Positions 54,921 to 63,702 of a DNA stretch of 64,000 bases are shown in pieces (positions within the stretch are counted from its first letter, which is position 1; each line of letters begins with the position of its first letter). The translations under genes and the position numbers were made by a program. The stretch comes from Pseudohoeflea suaedae (GTDB lineage Bacteria; Pseudomonadota; Alphaproteobacteria; Rhizobiales; Rhizobiaceae): the NCBI RefSeq assembly GCF_004354915.1, contig NZ_SMSI01000002.1, positions 310,001-374,000 of the forward strand. The letters run 5' to 3'. Below the pieces are notes generated by a model. That model saw only the letters and a list, made by a program, of their open reading frames with translations, was not told the DNA's origin and made no database searches.

Positions 54921-55988
54921 GTGTCGCGTCGGGGCCAGCACCATCATTCGTTTCATCGCCATGCTCTCGTGAGGGGAAGCTTCGCGCTTGCCGTAGCCTC
55001 GGCACTTCTTGCCGGCTGCAGCGGCGATCCGGTGCCTCCGGCCGAGGTGCCGTCCCTCTCGCCGTCGCCGGCACCGCTCGCCATGGTCGAGCCGCTGGCG
55101 CCTGCAGGATACATGATGGCGCCCGCCGATACGCCTCCGCAGATGGGATCCATGCGGACCGTCGAGCAGCTTTCGGGCTATCAGGACGGGTCGCGGCCAT
55201 TTTCGCTGGCTGAAGAGGAAGAGGTTCAGGCCGCTCAGCAGCTTGGAGCGCCGGAAGGCTATCTTCGCGTTCCCGATGAGGCCGAGCCGCTGGTTCAGGC
55301 CGAGCCCATGGTCAGTGCCGAACCTCTGGTGCAGGCGCAGCCCGAGCCCATCCGCGAGGAGCGGGTGGCCTATATCCCGCGCATCGAGGATCCGATCGCC
55401 AAGCCGCAATGGGCCGGCGGCATGCCGGTTTCCGAGCGCAACTGCCGTCAGCAGTTGAAGCGTCTGGGCGTGGTGTACGAGGACATTCCCGCCGTCGGCA
55501 ATGGCCGCTCCTGCGGTATCGCCCATCCGGTCAAGCTCAAGCAGCTGTCGGGTGGCATAACCATCAAGCCTGCCGCGACGCTCAATTGCCAGATCACGCT
55601 CGCCTTCGCGCAGTGGGTCAAGAACGATCTCGCGCCCTCCACCCGGGCACGCTACCTCACCGGTATTTCCTCGATCCAGCAGATGTCGTCCTATTCCTGC
55701 CGGCGAATGAACAACAACGACAAGAACCCGCCCATGTCGGAACATGCCGTCGGCAATGCCATCGACATCGGGTCGATCACGCTCAATAGCGGCAAACTCA
55801 TCGACGTCCGCAAACCCGGGTTCTTCGCCTTCCGCGAAAAGAGCCTGCTGACCAATGTGCGATCGGATTCGTGCAAGTATTTCAACACGGTGCTGGGGCC
55901 GGGCACCAACCGTCAGCACGCCGATCATTTCCATTTCGACCTGCGAGACCGGAAGTCCGGCCGGAAATACTGCAACATGGGCCGATAG
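54921..55988 (+). CDS. extensin-like family lipoprotein, D,D-peptidase fold
   Basis: The 355-aa protein has a basic N-terminus and a lipobox, LLAGC, near 30-34, so it is an outer-envelope lipoprotein. Residues 35-165 are Pro/Glu/Ala-rich and low in complexity, and include repeated EPLVQAEP/EPMVSAEP units near 120-140. The C-terminal extensin-like domain (about 175-355) has SEHAVGNAIDIGSI and HADHFHFDL, the His-Asp...His zinc pattern of the LAS peptidoglycan peptidases, plus six cysteines. It probably remodels cell-wall peptides. GTG start with CAGGAGG 8 nt upstream. Confidence 0.88.
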   Translation: MSRRGQHHHSFHRHALVRGSFALAVASALLAGCSGDPVPPAEVPSLSPSPAPLAMVEPLAPAGYMMAPADTPPQMGSMRTVEQLSGYQDGSRPFSLAEEEEVQAAQQLGAPEGYLRVPDEAEPLVQAEPMVSAEPLVQAQPEPIREERVAYIPRIEDPIAKPQWAGGMPVSERNCRQQLKRLGVVYEDIPAVGNGRSCGIAHPVKLKQLSGGITIKPAATLNCQITLAFAQWVKNDLAPSTRARYLTGISSIQQMSSYSCRRMNNNDKNPPMSEHAVGNAIDIGSITLNSGKLIDVRKPGFFAFREKSLLTNVRSDSCKYFNTVLGPGTNRQHADHFHFDLRDRKSGRKYCNMGR

Positions 55989-56009
55989 TCGGTCCGGCGC
56001 ACGCCAGGC

Positions 56010-56080
56010 AAAAAAATGGCCGGCAGGGGGCCGGCCTAGACCGAAGACGGAGAGGGGGACTCTGACGGTCTTCGGGGCGC
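56010..56080 (-). ncRNA. candidate small RNA with intrinsic terminator
   Basis: Read leftward, an 8-bp stem (56068-56075 with 56041-56048), with an inner CTCT/AGAG helix, is followed by a 7-bp GC stem (56030-56036 with 56018-56024), then ATTTTTTT (56017-56010). No leftward protein gene ends here, because both flanking genes run rightward. The 5' end is not defined, and no clear promoter is seen upstream to 56275. The 287-bp gap holds nothing else that I can support. Confidence 0.4.
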
Positions 56081-56275
56081 ACCGGTGGTTTCGGGACTGC
56101 GGCACCGGCGGGCAGGATAGCGCGCGATCGGGGTGGAAAGCGACGTCCATCCGGGCGCGAAGATGAGGCGTCGATGTTACAGGATCGTGACGGAAGCCTT
56201 TTCTTTCCAGCTCGAAAGGGCTAGCGCTGTGGAAACTGTCACCCCGCGTTCACACTTGCACTCCCCAGGTTCTCC

Positions 56276-57094
56276 ATGCCCCCAGTTCAGGAACTCATCT
56301 GGTTCGGCCTCGCGCTGGTCGTTGCCGGTTCGGTCTCAGGCTTTCTCGCCGGTCTGTTCGGCATAGGCGGCGGGGCGATCCTCGTGCCGGTCTTCTACCA
56401 GATGTTCGGTCTGGTCGGGGTCCCGGAGGCAGTGCGCATGCATGTGGCGGTCGGCACGTCGCTGGCGATCATCGTGCCCACCTCCATCCGCTCGTTCCTC
56501 GCGCACAAGAAGCGCGGTGCGGTCGACATGGATCTGCTCCGGCAGTGGGTGATCGCGGTTCCGGTCGGCGTCGTCGTGGCAAGCCTTATCGTCGCAGCCA
56601 TCTCCAGCGCGGGCCTCAGGACGATTTTTGCCTGTATCGCGGTGGTGCTCGGCATCAGGATGCTGCTCAACCGCGAGAACTGGCGATTGGGCGCCGATCT
56701 GCCGGGGAATCCCTGGCGCGCAATGGTCGGCGCCTTTATCGGCATGCTGTCGGCGCTGATGGGAATTGGCGGCGGCGTGCTCAACAATACCTTCATGACG
56801 ATGTTCGGCCGTCCGGTTCATCAGGCGGTGGCGACTTCGGCCGGCGTGGGCGTGCTGATCTCGGTGCCGGGGCTCATAGGATATGTCTGGGCCGGATGGG
56901 GAGAGACAGGCCTGCCGCCGTTCTCGACCGGCTTCGTGAACTGGCTGACAGTGGCGCTGGTGATCCCGCTGACGCTGATCTGCGCTCCGCTCGGCGTCAA
57001 CGCGGCGCACGCGATGAGCAAGCGTCAGATGGAAATCGCTTTCGGCATCTTCATGCTGGTGGTCGCGGCGCGTTTCTTCGTCAGTCTCGCCTGA
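56276..57094 (+). CDS. TSUP family membrane permease (TauE/SafE)
   Basis: The 272-aa membrane protein has about eight helices in two halves. Each half carries a Gly-rich signature: GFLAGLFGIGGGAILVPVFY (about 22-41) and GMLSALMGIGGGVLNNTFM (about 157-175). TSUP proteins export or import sulfite, sulfoacetate, taurine-derived anions and other small organosulfur compounds. The substrate here is unknown, with no sulfur genes adjacent. It converges on the aspartic protease gene. Confidence 0.9.
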   Translation: MPPVQELIWFGLALVVAGSVSGFLAGLFGIGGGAILVPVFYQMFGLVGVPEAVRMHVAVGTSLAIIVPTSIRSFLAHKKRGAVDMDLLRQWVIAVPVGVVVASLIVAAISSAGLRTIFACIAVVLGIRMLLNRENWRLGADLPGNPWRAMVGAFIGMLSALMGIGGGVLNNTFMTMFGRPVHQAVATSAGVGVLISVPGLIGYVWAGWGETGLPPFSTGFVNWLTVALVIPLTLICAPLGVNAAHAMSKRQMEIAFGIFMLVVAARFFVSLA

Positions 57095-57097
57095 GGA

Positions 57098-57805
57098 TCA
57101 ATCCCGCAGGATGACCTCGTTCTTGCGCATCTCGAAGGAGGTGAGCGAGGAGATGAAGTTCATGCCCAGAAGGCTCTGTTCCAGCTTGCCCTCGGCGGCC
57201 ACGGTGGCTCGCAGATCCCGCCGGACGATCGGCCCGATCTCGACGCGGTCGAGACGAACGGATGCGGCCATCGTCGTGCCGTTGGCAGTCATGATCGGCT
57301 GAATGAACTGCAGCGTTTCAGGGTCGATGCCGACGTCGATCGCATCGTCATAGGTCAGAGCGATCGTGGTTGCGCCGGTGTCGACCATGAAGCGGACGGA
57401 ACTGCCGTTGACGCTCGCATCGGTAATGAAATGGCCGTTGAGCGATTTCTTCAGCGCGATTTCCGGATGTTCGCCGGCGGTCAGGACAACGGGACGCGCG
57501 GGATCGATGCTGGCCACCAGTTCGCCGCCGAGGTCGAAGATCTGATCGCGCCAGGTCCAGCCCGCGACAAGGGCCAGAATGATGACGCCCCACAGGAACA
57601 GGTTGCGGATCAATTCGCCGATATGGCGGTGCGAGCCGACGATGCCGGCAGCGAGCACCGCGCCGATCACCCCGAGATAGGCGAGCGAAGCGAAGTCGTC
57701 ATTGGGCATCGAGAAGGTACGCCCGGTATCGTGATTGACGATCAGGAGGACGAGCGCCCCGGCGAGAATGCCGAGAACGAGAACCAGTCCGCCGCCTGAC
57801 CTCAT
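57098..57805 (-). CDS. retropepsin-like aspartic protease, membrane-anchored (TIGR02281 type)
   Basis: The 235-aa protein has about three or four N-terminal hydrophobic segments (residues 5-95) and then a soluble domain. The single catalytic motif is VDTGATTIALT near 140, as in clan AA retropepsin-like proteases, which act as dimers, and LGMNFISSL near 215 is the second conserved loop. The protease domain should face the periplasm. The ATG has GGAAGGT upstream. It overlaps the preceding DUF1289 gene by 4 bp (ATGA). The substrate is unknown. Confidence 0.88.
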   Translation of the reverse strand: MRSGGGLVLVLGILAGALVLLIVNHDTGRTFSMPNDDFASLAYLGVIGAVLAAGIVGSHRHIGELIRNLFLWGVIILALVAGWTWRDQIFDLGGELVASIDPARPVVLTAGEHPEIALKKSLNGHFITDASVNGSSVRFMVDTGATTIALTYDDAIDVGIDPETLQFIQPIMTANGTTMAASVRLDRVEIGPIVRRDLRATVAAEGKLEQSLLGMNFISSLTSFEMRKNEVILRD

Positions 57806-58029
57806 TGTTCGGACCTTCCGGCGGCGAGCCGGCTGCGCCGTGTCTGCCGACGCGGCTTGCGTTCGACCTGTTCGAGACGCGCGGGCAGTCCGGTCATCAC
57901 GGTGCGGCGTTCCTCGGGCGTGAAGCTGAGCCAGCCGGCGATTTCGGCGGTGGTGCGCCCGCAGCCGAAGCAGTAGCCGGTCTTCTCGTCGATCGAGCAG
58001 ATCAGGATGCAGGGGCTTTCGATGCTCAT
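57802..58029 (-). CDS. DUF1289 family small Cys-rich protein
   Basis: The 75-aa protein begins MSIESPCILICSIDEKTGYC and continues FGCGRT, the DUF1289 pattern of four cysteines that probably bind a metal or cluster. W33 in AGWLSFTPEERR is also typical. The basic tail (about 57-72) suggests nucleic-acid contact. The start at 58029 has GAAGGA upstream, and the longer frame to 59496 is a shadow. It is coupled to the aspartic protease gene. Confidence 0.85.
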   Translation of the reverse strand: MSIESPCILICSIDEKTGYCFGCGRTTAEIAGWLSFTPEERRTVMTGLPARLEQVERKPRRQTRRSRLAAGRSEQ

Positions 58030-58085
58030 GATTCCTTCAGGTGGCCCCTCGGGTTCGCTTGCGCTGCGTCTTCCATGTCGTCCCG

Positions 58086-58868
58086 TTACAGCACGGATAC
58101 AAGTGTGACCAGAAAAACCGTCTCGGCAATCTGCTGGGCCGCACCGATCGTGTCGCCCGTCTGCCCGGCGAGCTTTCCATCCACATAGCGCGTCCACAGG
58201 TCGGTTGCCAGAACCGCGAACAGCACGGCGACGAACGCCGCGAGAAAACCGGCCTGGGTGACCGGAAGCACAAGCGCCGTGCCGATGCCGATGGCGAGGG
58301 CCATCCAGGCCGATTGAGGCGCGGGACGGCCGGCTCCCGCCGAGACGCCGTCCGTGCGCGCGGCGGGCAGCCTGCGCCAGTGCCAGACCATGAGGGCACG
58401 GCTCAACGCGGCAGCCGAGAGAAGCGTGGCCGCCATGGCGAGCGGCGGGCCGACGGCGATCAAGACAGTGAGCGCCACGGCCCTGAGCCCGATCGAGAAG
58501 ATCATGGCGAGCGTGCCATAGGCGCCGATGCGGCTGTCCTTGAGAATGTCGAGAATCCGGCTGCGCTGGCCGCCTGCACCAAAGGCATCGGCGCAATCGG
58601 CGAGGCCGTCCTCGTGAAGCGCGCCGGTGATCAGCACCATGGTGACGAGCGTGAGAAGCGCGATCAGCGCCGCGGGGATGCCGAACCAGCTCAGCAAGGC
58701 GGCCAGAAGGGCAGCGGGGAGGGTTATGATGATGCCCGCCAGGGGGAAGACACCAACGGCACCGCTGATTTTCCAGGGGGCCGGGCCGAACATCGAATTT
58801 GCAACCGGGATGCGGCTCAGGAATGCAATCGAGCGCGTGGTCTCTGCGGGAATGTCGCGAAAATCCAT
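58086..58868 (-). CDS. cobS: adenosylcobinamide-GDP ribazoletransferase (cobalamin synthase)
   Basis: The 260-aa membrane enzyme joins adenosylcobinamide-GDP with alpha-ribazole in the last steps of B12 synthesis. The signature GALHEDGLADCADAFGAGG (about 82-100) and ILDILKDSRIGAYG (about 106-119) give the metal-binding acidic residues. Several helices follow. It is divergent from cobT, which makes its alpha-ribazole phosphate precursor. The 122-bp gap is too short for a cobalamin riboswitch and contains none that I can see. Confidence 0.94.
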   Translation of the reverse strand: MDFRDIPAETTRSIAFLSRIPVANSMFGPAPWKISGAVGVFPLAGIIITLPAALLAALLSWFGIPAALIALLTLVTMVLITGALHEDGLADCADAFGAGGQRSRILDILKDSRIGAYGTLAMIFSIGLRAVALTVLIAVGPPLAMAATLLSAAALSRALMVWHWRRLPAARTDGVSAGAGRPAPQSAWMALAIGIGTALVLPVTQAGFLAAFVAVLFAVLATDLWTRYVDGKLAGQTGDTIGAAQQIAETVFLVTLVSVL

Positions 58869-58990
58869 GGTCGGCGCACCGATGTCGTAACGGGGCCCGT
58901 GGCAGGCGCGGGCGTGATTGAAATCTCTCGATTCGATCTTTACACCCGACGAAGCCGCGCGTCATGCGGCACAGATGAAAAGGACCAGAC

Positions 58991-60007
58991 ATGAGCGCCA
59001 GCGGCCTGCCATTCGACGATTTTCGGGAACTTCTCAACAACTTGCCGGAGGCCGATACGGCGCAGCTCGTCGCTGCCCGCGAGCGCGATTCGCAGTTGAC
59101 GAAGCCTGCCGGCGCGCTTGGACGTCTCGAGGAGATCGCCTTCTGGCTTGCGGCTTGGTCGGGCCGTCCGCCCGCCGTGAACCGTCCGCTGGTGGCGATC
59201 TTTGCCGGCAACCATGGGGTGACCAAACAGGGTGTCACGCCGTTCCCCGCATCCGTCACCAAGCAGATGGTCGACAATTTCGCCGCCGGCGGCGCGGCCA
59301 TCAACCAGATCTGCATCGCCAACGATCTGGGCCTGAAGATCTTCGATCTCGCACTCGACATCCCGACCGGGGACATCACGGTCGAGGCCGCGCTCGACGA
59401 GCGCAGCTGTGCCGCCACCATGGCTTTCGGCATGGAAGCCGTGGCCGGCGGGACCGACCTGCTCTGCATCGGCGAGATGGGAATCGGCAATACCACGATC
59501 GCGGCAGCGATCTTCTGCGCTCTCTATGGCGGTGAAGCGAAGGATTGGGTCGGGCCCGGGACCGGTTCGCAAGGCGAGGTGCTGGAGCGCAAGATCGCGG
59601 CGGTCGAAAAGGCCGTGGCGCTGCACAAGCCGCATCTGAGCGATCCCCTGGAAGTGCTGCGCCGTCTCGGCGGCCGCGAGGTTGCCGCCATGGCCGGTGC
59701 CATTCTGGCGGCGCGCGCCCAGCGCATTCCGGTGCTGATCGACGGCTATGTGGCAACCGCGGCTGCAGCAGTGCTGCATGCCGCCAATCCCCGGGCGCTC
59801 GATCATTGCATGATCGGGCACGTCTCGGCCGAGCCGGGCCACATCAAGGTGATCGAGAAATTCGGAAAGACGCCGATCCTGGCGCTCGGCATGCGCCTGG
59901 GCGAGGGCACCGGTGCGGCGCTGGCTGCGGGGATCGTCAAGGCTGCGGCGCTGTGCCACTCCGGCATGGCGACATTCGCTCAGGCCGGCGTCTCCGCCGC
60001 GGATTGA
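58991..60007 (+). CDS. cobT: nicotinate-nucleotide-dimethylbenzimidazole phosphoribosyltransferase
   Basis: The 338-aa enzyme activates the lower ligand of B12 by forming alpha-ribazole 5'-phosphate. KPAGALGRLEEIAFWLA (about 38-54), FAGNHGVTKQGVTPFPASVT near 73-92, GEMGIGNTT near 160 and the C-terminal LGEGTGA near 309 with the catalytic Glu are all present. The ATG has AAAAGGA upstream. Together with cobS it gives nucleotide-loop assembly in this locus. It converges on the histidine kinase gene. Confidence 0.95.
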   Translation: MSASGLPFDDFRELLNNLPEADTAQLVAARERDSQLTKPAGALGRLEEIAFWLAAWSGRPPAVNRPLVAIFAGNHGVTKQGVTPFPASVTKQMVDNFAAGGAAINQICIANDLGLKIFDLALDIPTGDITVEAALDERSCAATMAFGMEAVAGGTDLLCIGEMGIGNTTIAAAIFCALYGGEAKDWVGPGTGSQGEVLERKIAAVEKAVALHKPHLSDPLEVLRRLGGREVAAMAGAILAARAQRIPVLIDGYVATAAAAVLHAANPRALDHCMIGHVSAEPGHIKVIEKFGKTPILALGMRLGEGTGAALAAGIVKAAALCHSGMATFAQAGVSAAD

Positions 60008-60029
60008 ACCGAAATCCGACTGAGTGGCG

Positions 60030-61568
60030 TCAGGCGAAAGCCTGGCGCTTCTTCCGCTCGGTGTTGCCGACGCCTTCCACGGCTTCCATGCCGGCGATCA
60101 CGCGATGGGCAGGCAGGATGGCGATCGCTTCGGTGCCTTCCCGAAGCTTCGATTTCAGGACGAATTCGCCGCCATGCTTGGCAAGAATGGCCTGCACGAT
60201 CGGCAGGCCGAGGCCGGTCCCCTGTTCGGCGCTCTTGATGGCAATCGAGCCCTGACCGAAGGCGGAAAGCACGATGGGGATTTCCTCCTCGGAAATTCCG
60301 GGGCCGTTGTCGCAGACCGCGATATACTGGCCTCCGCCGGCGGTCCAGCCGACCTTGACGTTGATCTCGCCGCCGACGGGCGTGAATTTTAAGGCATTGG
60401 AAATCAGATTGAGGATGACCTGCCGCATCGACTTCTCGTCGACCCAGAGCGTGGGCATCTGCGGTTCGAACGTCTCGTTGATGCGGATGTTCTTCTGCCG
60501 CGCCTTCATGCGGATAAGCCCGATGCAGTCGGAAGCCAGGTCGCACAGGGAGAGCGTCGTCTCGTTGAGCTCGTAACGGCCAGCCTCGATGCGCGACAGG
60601 TCGAGAATTTCGTTGATCAGGTTCAACAGGTGCTGGCCCGACCGGTGGATGTCGTCGACATATTCCTTGTAGGTCGGGTTATCCATGGGCCCCAGAACCT
60701 CGCCGGACATGACTTCCGAGAAGCCGAGAATGGCATTCAGCGGCGTTCGGAGTTCGTGGCTCATGGAGGCCAGGAAGCGGGACTTGGCGAGGTTGGATTC
60801 CTCCGCGCGCCGACGCGCCTCGTCGGAGACGGATTTGGCCACTTCCAGTTCGGCGATCAGGCTGTCCTTCTCCGTCTGGAAACCCAGCATCTTGACGTTG
60901 GCGCTGCGCAGACGCTGAGAGACGAACAGGAACATCGCCGAGGCGGCCCCGAACATCGCCAGGATGGAGACGTTCTGCGGGCTCGGATCGTCTATCGTCT
61001 GGTATGAGAGCGCCAGGAAACTGGGCGTGAAGATCGCAAGCAGCGCGTGACGGAGGGTGAAGGTCGCCATGGCGGTGGCAGCAATGGCGATGACGAGGAC
61101 CGTCGCGGTGTAGAAGTCGAAAGTGACCCCCGTACAGGCCTGGCATTCGCGCAGCGAGAAGATCGCCCAGCAGATGCCGATGACGAAATAGGCCAGGAGA
61201 AAGCGTCCGCGCCAGCGTGGAACCAGCTTCTCGTCGTTGAACTGCTTTGCCGCGCGGCGGGCCGCCAGAAGAAGGACGGCATAGGCGCACAAGGTGCCGA
61301 ACGCCCAGATCAGAAGGTCGAGGGCCGCGTCGAAATAGAGGCCCGTGAGGGCGGTCATGATGACGAGGAAGGGCGGCGCGGCGGCGTTCTGCAGGACCGC
61401 GTTGATATGCATGATCATCATTTCGCGGTCGTAGGCGTGCGAAACGGTGCGGCCGTTCTGCAGCTTGTCGCGGGCCACGCGCACGGTCTTCACCACGGCC
61501 GCATTCTTGTGCGTCCGGGTGAGATCGACAATGATCTTATCCGCGCTCTTGCTCATCAGATGGTGCAT
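60030..61568 (-). CDS. membrane sensor histidine kinase (PleC/DivJ-like)
   Basis: The 512-aa kinase has a cytoplasmic N-terminus (1-55) and about six hydrophobic segments in three pairs (60-215). A short coiled coil (220-260) leads to HisKA with the phospho-acceptor His in MSHELRTPLNAILGFSEVM near 269. HATPase has an N-box (LNLISNALKFTP), G1 (DNGPGI) and G2 (GTGLGLP). It has no PAS or receiver domain, so sensing is likely in the membrane. The kinase core resembles the PleC/DivJ family of cell-cycle kinases. No response regulator is encoded next to it. Confidence 0.88.
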   Translation of the reverse strand: MHHLMSKSADKIIVDLTRTHKNAAVVKTVRVARDKLQNGRTVSHAYDREMMIMHINAVLQNAAAPPFLVIMTALTGLYFDAALDLLIWAFGTLCAYAVLLLAARRAAKQFNDEKLVPRWRGRFLLAYFVIGICWAIFSLRECQACTGVTFDFYTATVLVIAIAATAMATFTLRHALLAIFTPSFLALSYQTIDDPSPQNVSILAMFGAASAMFLFVSQRLRSANVKMLGFQTEKDSLIAELEVAKSVSDEARRRAEESNLAKSRFLASMSHELRTPLNAILGFSEVMSGEVLGPMDNPTYKEYVDDIHRSGQHLLNLINEILDLSRIEAGRYELNETTLSLCDLASDCIGLIRMKARQKNIRINETFEPQMPTLWVDEKSMRQVILNLISNALKFTPVGGEINVKVGWTAGGGQYIAVCDNGPGISEEEIPIVLSAFGQGSIAIKSAEQGTGLGLPIVQAILAKHGGEFVLKSKLREGTEAIAILPAHRVIAGMEAVEGVGNTERKKRQAFA

Positions 61569-61604
61569 AAATCGTTACAAATTACATGGTCACCCTAAGG
61601 CTCA

Positions 61605-62288
61605 ATGCTTAAGAAGCTGTTTGCGGCGCGGGCAAATTATGCGCCTATCGGCGATATCCGTCTTGCCGGGAAGAACGCTCTGATGGGGTTGGGTATCAGG
61701 TCGAGAAAATGGCGAAGAAAACACGTTCGTGGCGGCTTTCGAATCCGTGACGTCTGTGTCGCGCTCTGCTTGATTTTTCTGTTCGCAGGCCTGGTGGAGT
61801 GGGTCGGGATGCACCTGGGGGAGAGGATCGAAGGCGTGCCCCGCGTCATCGACGGTGACAGCGTCGAGCTGGACGGTCGGGAACTGCGTCTTCGCGGGAT
61901 CGATGCTCCGGAATTCGACCAGACCTGCGGGCCGCCCGCTTCGTCCACGCCGTGCGGGCAGATGGCGAGGGCGAAATTGCAGCGCCTTGCGCAAGCCGGA
62001 CATTTCCGCTGCCGCCTTTCGGGTAGAGATCGCTACGGCCGGGACCTTGCAGACTGCGAGGCGGGCACCATTTCAGTGAATGCGGAGATGGTGCGATCCG
62101 GATTTGCGGTCGCCTATGGCGGCTACTCCCGTGAGCAGGCGCAGGTGCGCCTGGAACGCAAGGGAATCTGGGCGCAGGAATTCGTGACGCCGGCGGATTG
62201 GCGCAAGGGTCAGGGCAGGGGCGAGGAACCGGATCATCACCCGGCCGGAGGTTTTTCGGGTTTCCTCAGGCGGCTTCTGGGTGTCTGA
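61605..62288 (+). CDS. thermonuclease (SNase)-like exported protein
   Basis: The protein has 227 aa from ATG 61605, or 201 from ATG 61683, which shortens the basic N-terminal tail. A single hydrophobic segment (about 50-65) acts as signal or anchor. The SNase domain (about 78-195) has VIDGDSVELDGRELRLRGIDAPE, which includes the metal Asp and catalytic Arg, and RDRYGRDLADC. Four cysteines (CGPP, PCGQ, RCRL, DCEA) could form disulfides in the periplasm. It may degrade extracellular DNA or RNA. The start codon is uncertain. Confidence 0.82.
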   Translation: MLKKLFAARANYAPIGDIRLAGKNALMGLGIRSRKWRRKHVRGGFRIRDVCVALCLIFLFAGLVEWVGMHLGERIEGVPRVIDGDSVELDGRELRLRGIDAPEFDQTCGPPASSTPCGQMARAKLQRLAQAGHFRCRLSGRDRYGRDLADCEAGTISVNAEMVRSGFAVAYGGYSREQAQVRLERKGIWAQEFVTPADWRKGQGRGEEPDHHPAGGFSGFLRRLLGV

Positions 62289-62335
62289 TCCGCAGCCCGC
62301 GCTTTGCGTCGCGAACAATTGGGAGGAAATCCGGG

Positions 62336-62947
62336 ATGAAGCTTTACGATGGTGGCCGCGCGCCGAATCCGCGCCGTGTGAGGATCTTTCTGGCGGAGAA
62401 GGGGATCGATATAGATCTGGTGCCGGTGGACATGGCAGCCATGGAGCATCGTTCCGCGAAGATCACCGAACTCAATCCGCTGCAACGGCTGCCGGTTCTC
62501 GAACTCGATGACGGGACGATCCTGACCGAGACGGTTGCGATCTGCCGCTATTTCGAGGAGCTGCATCCCGAGCCGTCGCTGTTCGGCAGGACCGCGCTTG
62601 AAAAGGCGACAATCGAGATGTGGAACCGGCGGATGGAGCTCAACTTCTTCATGAGCGTCGCTGCCGCCTTCCGTCATACCCATCCGGCGATGAAGGAGTG
62701 GGAGGTTCCGCAGGTGCCCGAATGGGGTGCGGTCAACCGCCCGAAGGTGATCGAGTTCCTGGAGATCATGGACGGCGAACTGGCGGACCGGCCGTTCATC
62801 GCAGGCGAGAGCTATTCGGTGGCCGACATCACGGCTCTCGTCGCATTCGATTTCATGAAACCCGCAAGGATCGAGAGGCCGGAGCATCTGAAGAATGTCA
62901 TGCGCTGGTATGGCGAGATGTCCTCGCGCCCGAGCGCAAAAGCCTGA
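62336..62947 (+). CDS. glutathione S-transferase family protein
   Basis: The 203-aa protein has an N-terminal thioredoxin-like domain (1-80). MKLYDGGRAPNPRRVRIFLAEKGI places a Ser/Asn-type active-site region early, NPLQRLPVLELDDGTILTETVAICRYFEE (about 48-77) is the glutathione-contact segment, and an all-helical C-terminal domain follows (90-203). GGAGG 9 nt upstream fixes the ATG at 62336. No neighbour reveals its substrate. Confidence 0.9.
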   Translation: MKLYDGGRAPNPRRVRIFLAEKGIDIDLVPVDMAAMEHRSAKITELNPLQRLPVLELDDGTILTETVAICRYFEELHPEPSLFGRTALEKATIEMWNRRMELNFFMSVAAAFRHTHPAMKEWEVPQVPEWGAVNRPKVIEFLEIMDGELADRPFIAGESYSVADITALVAFDFMKPARIERPEHLKNVMRWYGEMSSRPSAKA

Positions 62948-62962
62948 TGTGAGCGGCCCGGC

Positions 62963-63604
62963 GTGGCGATCATCGATCATGAACTTGAAGGTCTGCTGCT
63001 GCGGATACGGGCCTGCCGGATCTGTCGCGACACGCCGGCGGGCGGTGCGGCCGGACGGTTGCCGCATGAGCCGCGGCCGGTCTGCGAGGCGTCGAGCGCG
63101 GCCCCGGTCCTGATTGCGGGACAGGCGCCGGGGACGCGCGTTCACGCGTCCGGCCGGCCGTTCACGGATCCCTCCGGCGATCGTCTGCGCGGCTGGTTGG
63201 GCGTGGACGAGGCAGCCTTCTACGATCTCGACAAGTTCGCCATCGTGCCGATGGGCTTCTGCTTTCCTGGCCAGGACGCCAAGGGCGGCGACCTGCCTCC
63301 GCGGCGTGAATGCGCGCCGGCCTGGCGAGATGAGGTCATGGCAAAGATGCCGCAGGTCCGGCTCGTCCTGGCGATCGGCGCCCATGCCCAGTCCTGGCAT
63401 CTGGGCTCGCTCGGAAAGAAGACGCTGACCGAAACGGTGGAGAACTGGCGCGAGATCCTGGCGGCGACAGAAAAGGGCGTGGCGGTGCTGCCGCTGCCGC
63501 ACCCCTCGTGGCGCAACACGGGCTGGCTGAAGCGTCATCCGTTTTTCGAGGCGGAGCTTCTTCCCGAACTCCGGCGCAGGGTGCATGAGTTGATAGCGAA
63601 ATAA
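62963..63604 (+). CDS. uracil-DNA glycosylase family protein
   Basis: The 213-aa protein starts at GTG 62963, 15 nt after the glutathione transferase stop, so the two may be co-transcribed. LIAGQAPGTRVHASGRPFTDPSGDRLRGWLG (about 50-80) is motif 1 of the UDG fold, and LPLPHPSWRNTGWLKRHPFF near 172-191 is the DNA-binding loop. Cysteines in ACRICRDTP near residue 17 recall iron-sulfur UDG families, although a full four-Cys set is not evident. It may remove uracil or another base lesion. Substrate is unproven. Confidence 0.82.
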   Translation: MAIIDHELEGLLLRIRACRICRDTPAGGAAGRLPHEPRPVCEASSAAPVLIAGQAPGTRVHASGRPFTDPSGDRLRGWLGVDEAAFYDLDKFAIVPMGFCFPGQDAKGGDLPPRRECAPAWRDEVMAKMPQVRLVLAIGAHAQSWHLGSLGKKTLTETVENWREILAATEKGVAVLPLPHPSWRNTGWLKRHPFFEAELLPELRRRVHELIAK

Positions 63605-63702
63605 AACCAGAATCCAACAATGAATATTTTCCGGCAAAAATCTTCTTTGTTAGCGCGGTCCGGCTAGGCTAGTGGAGAAGGGAATACCCATGGAGAATTT
63701 CA

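Noticed and set aside
58869-58990. Cobalamin riboswitch between cobS and cobT
   Set aside because: The gap is 122 bp, and no B12-box-like sequence or suitable stem set is visible.
58030-59496. Extension of the DUF1289 frame through cobS and cobT
   Set aside because: It is a shadow of cobS on the same strand and of cobT on the opposite strand. Only the last 75 codons match a protein family, with their own ribosome site at 58029.
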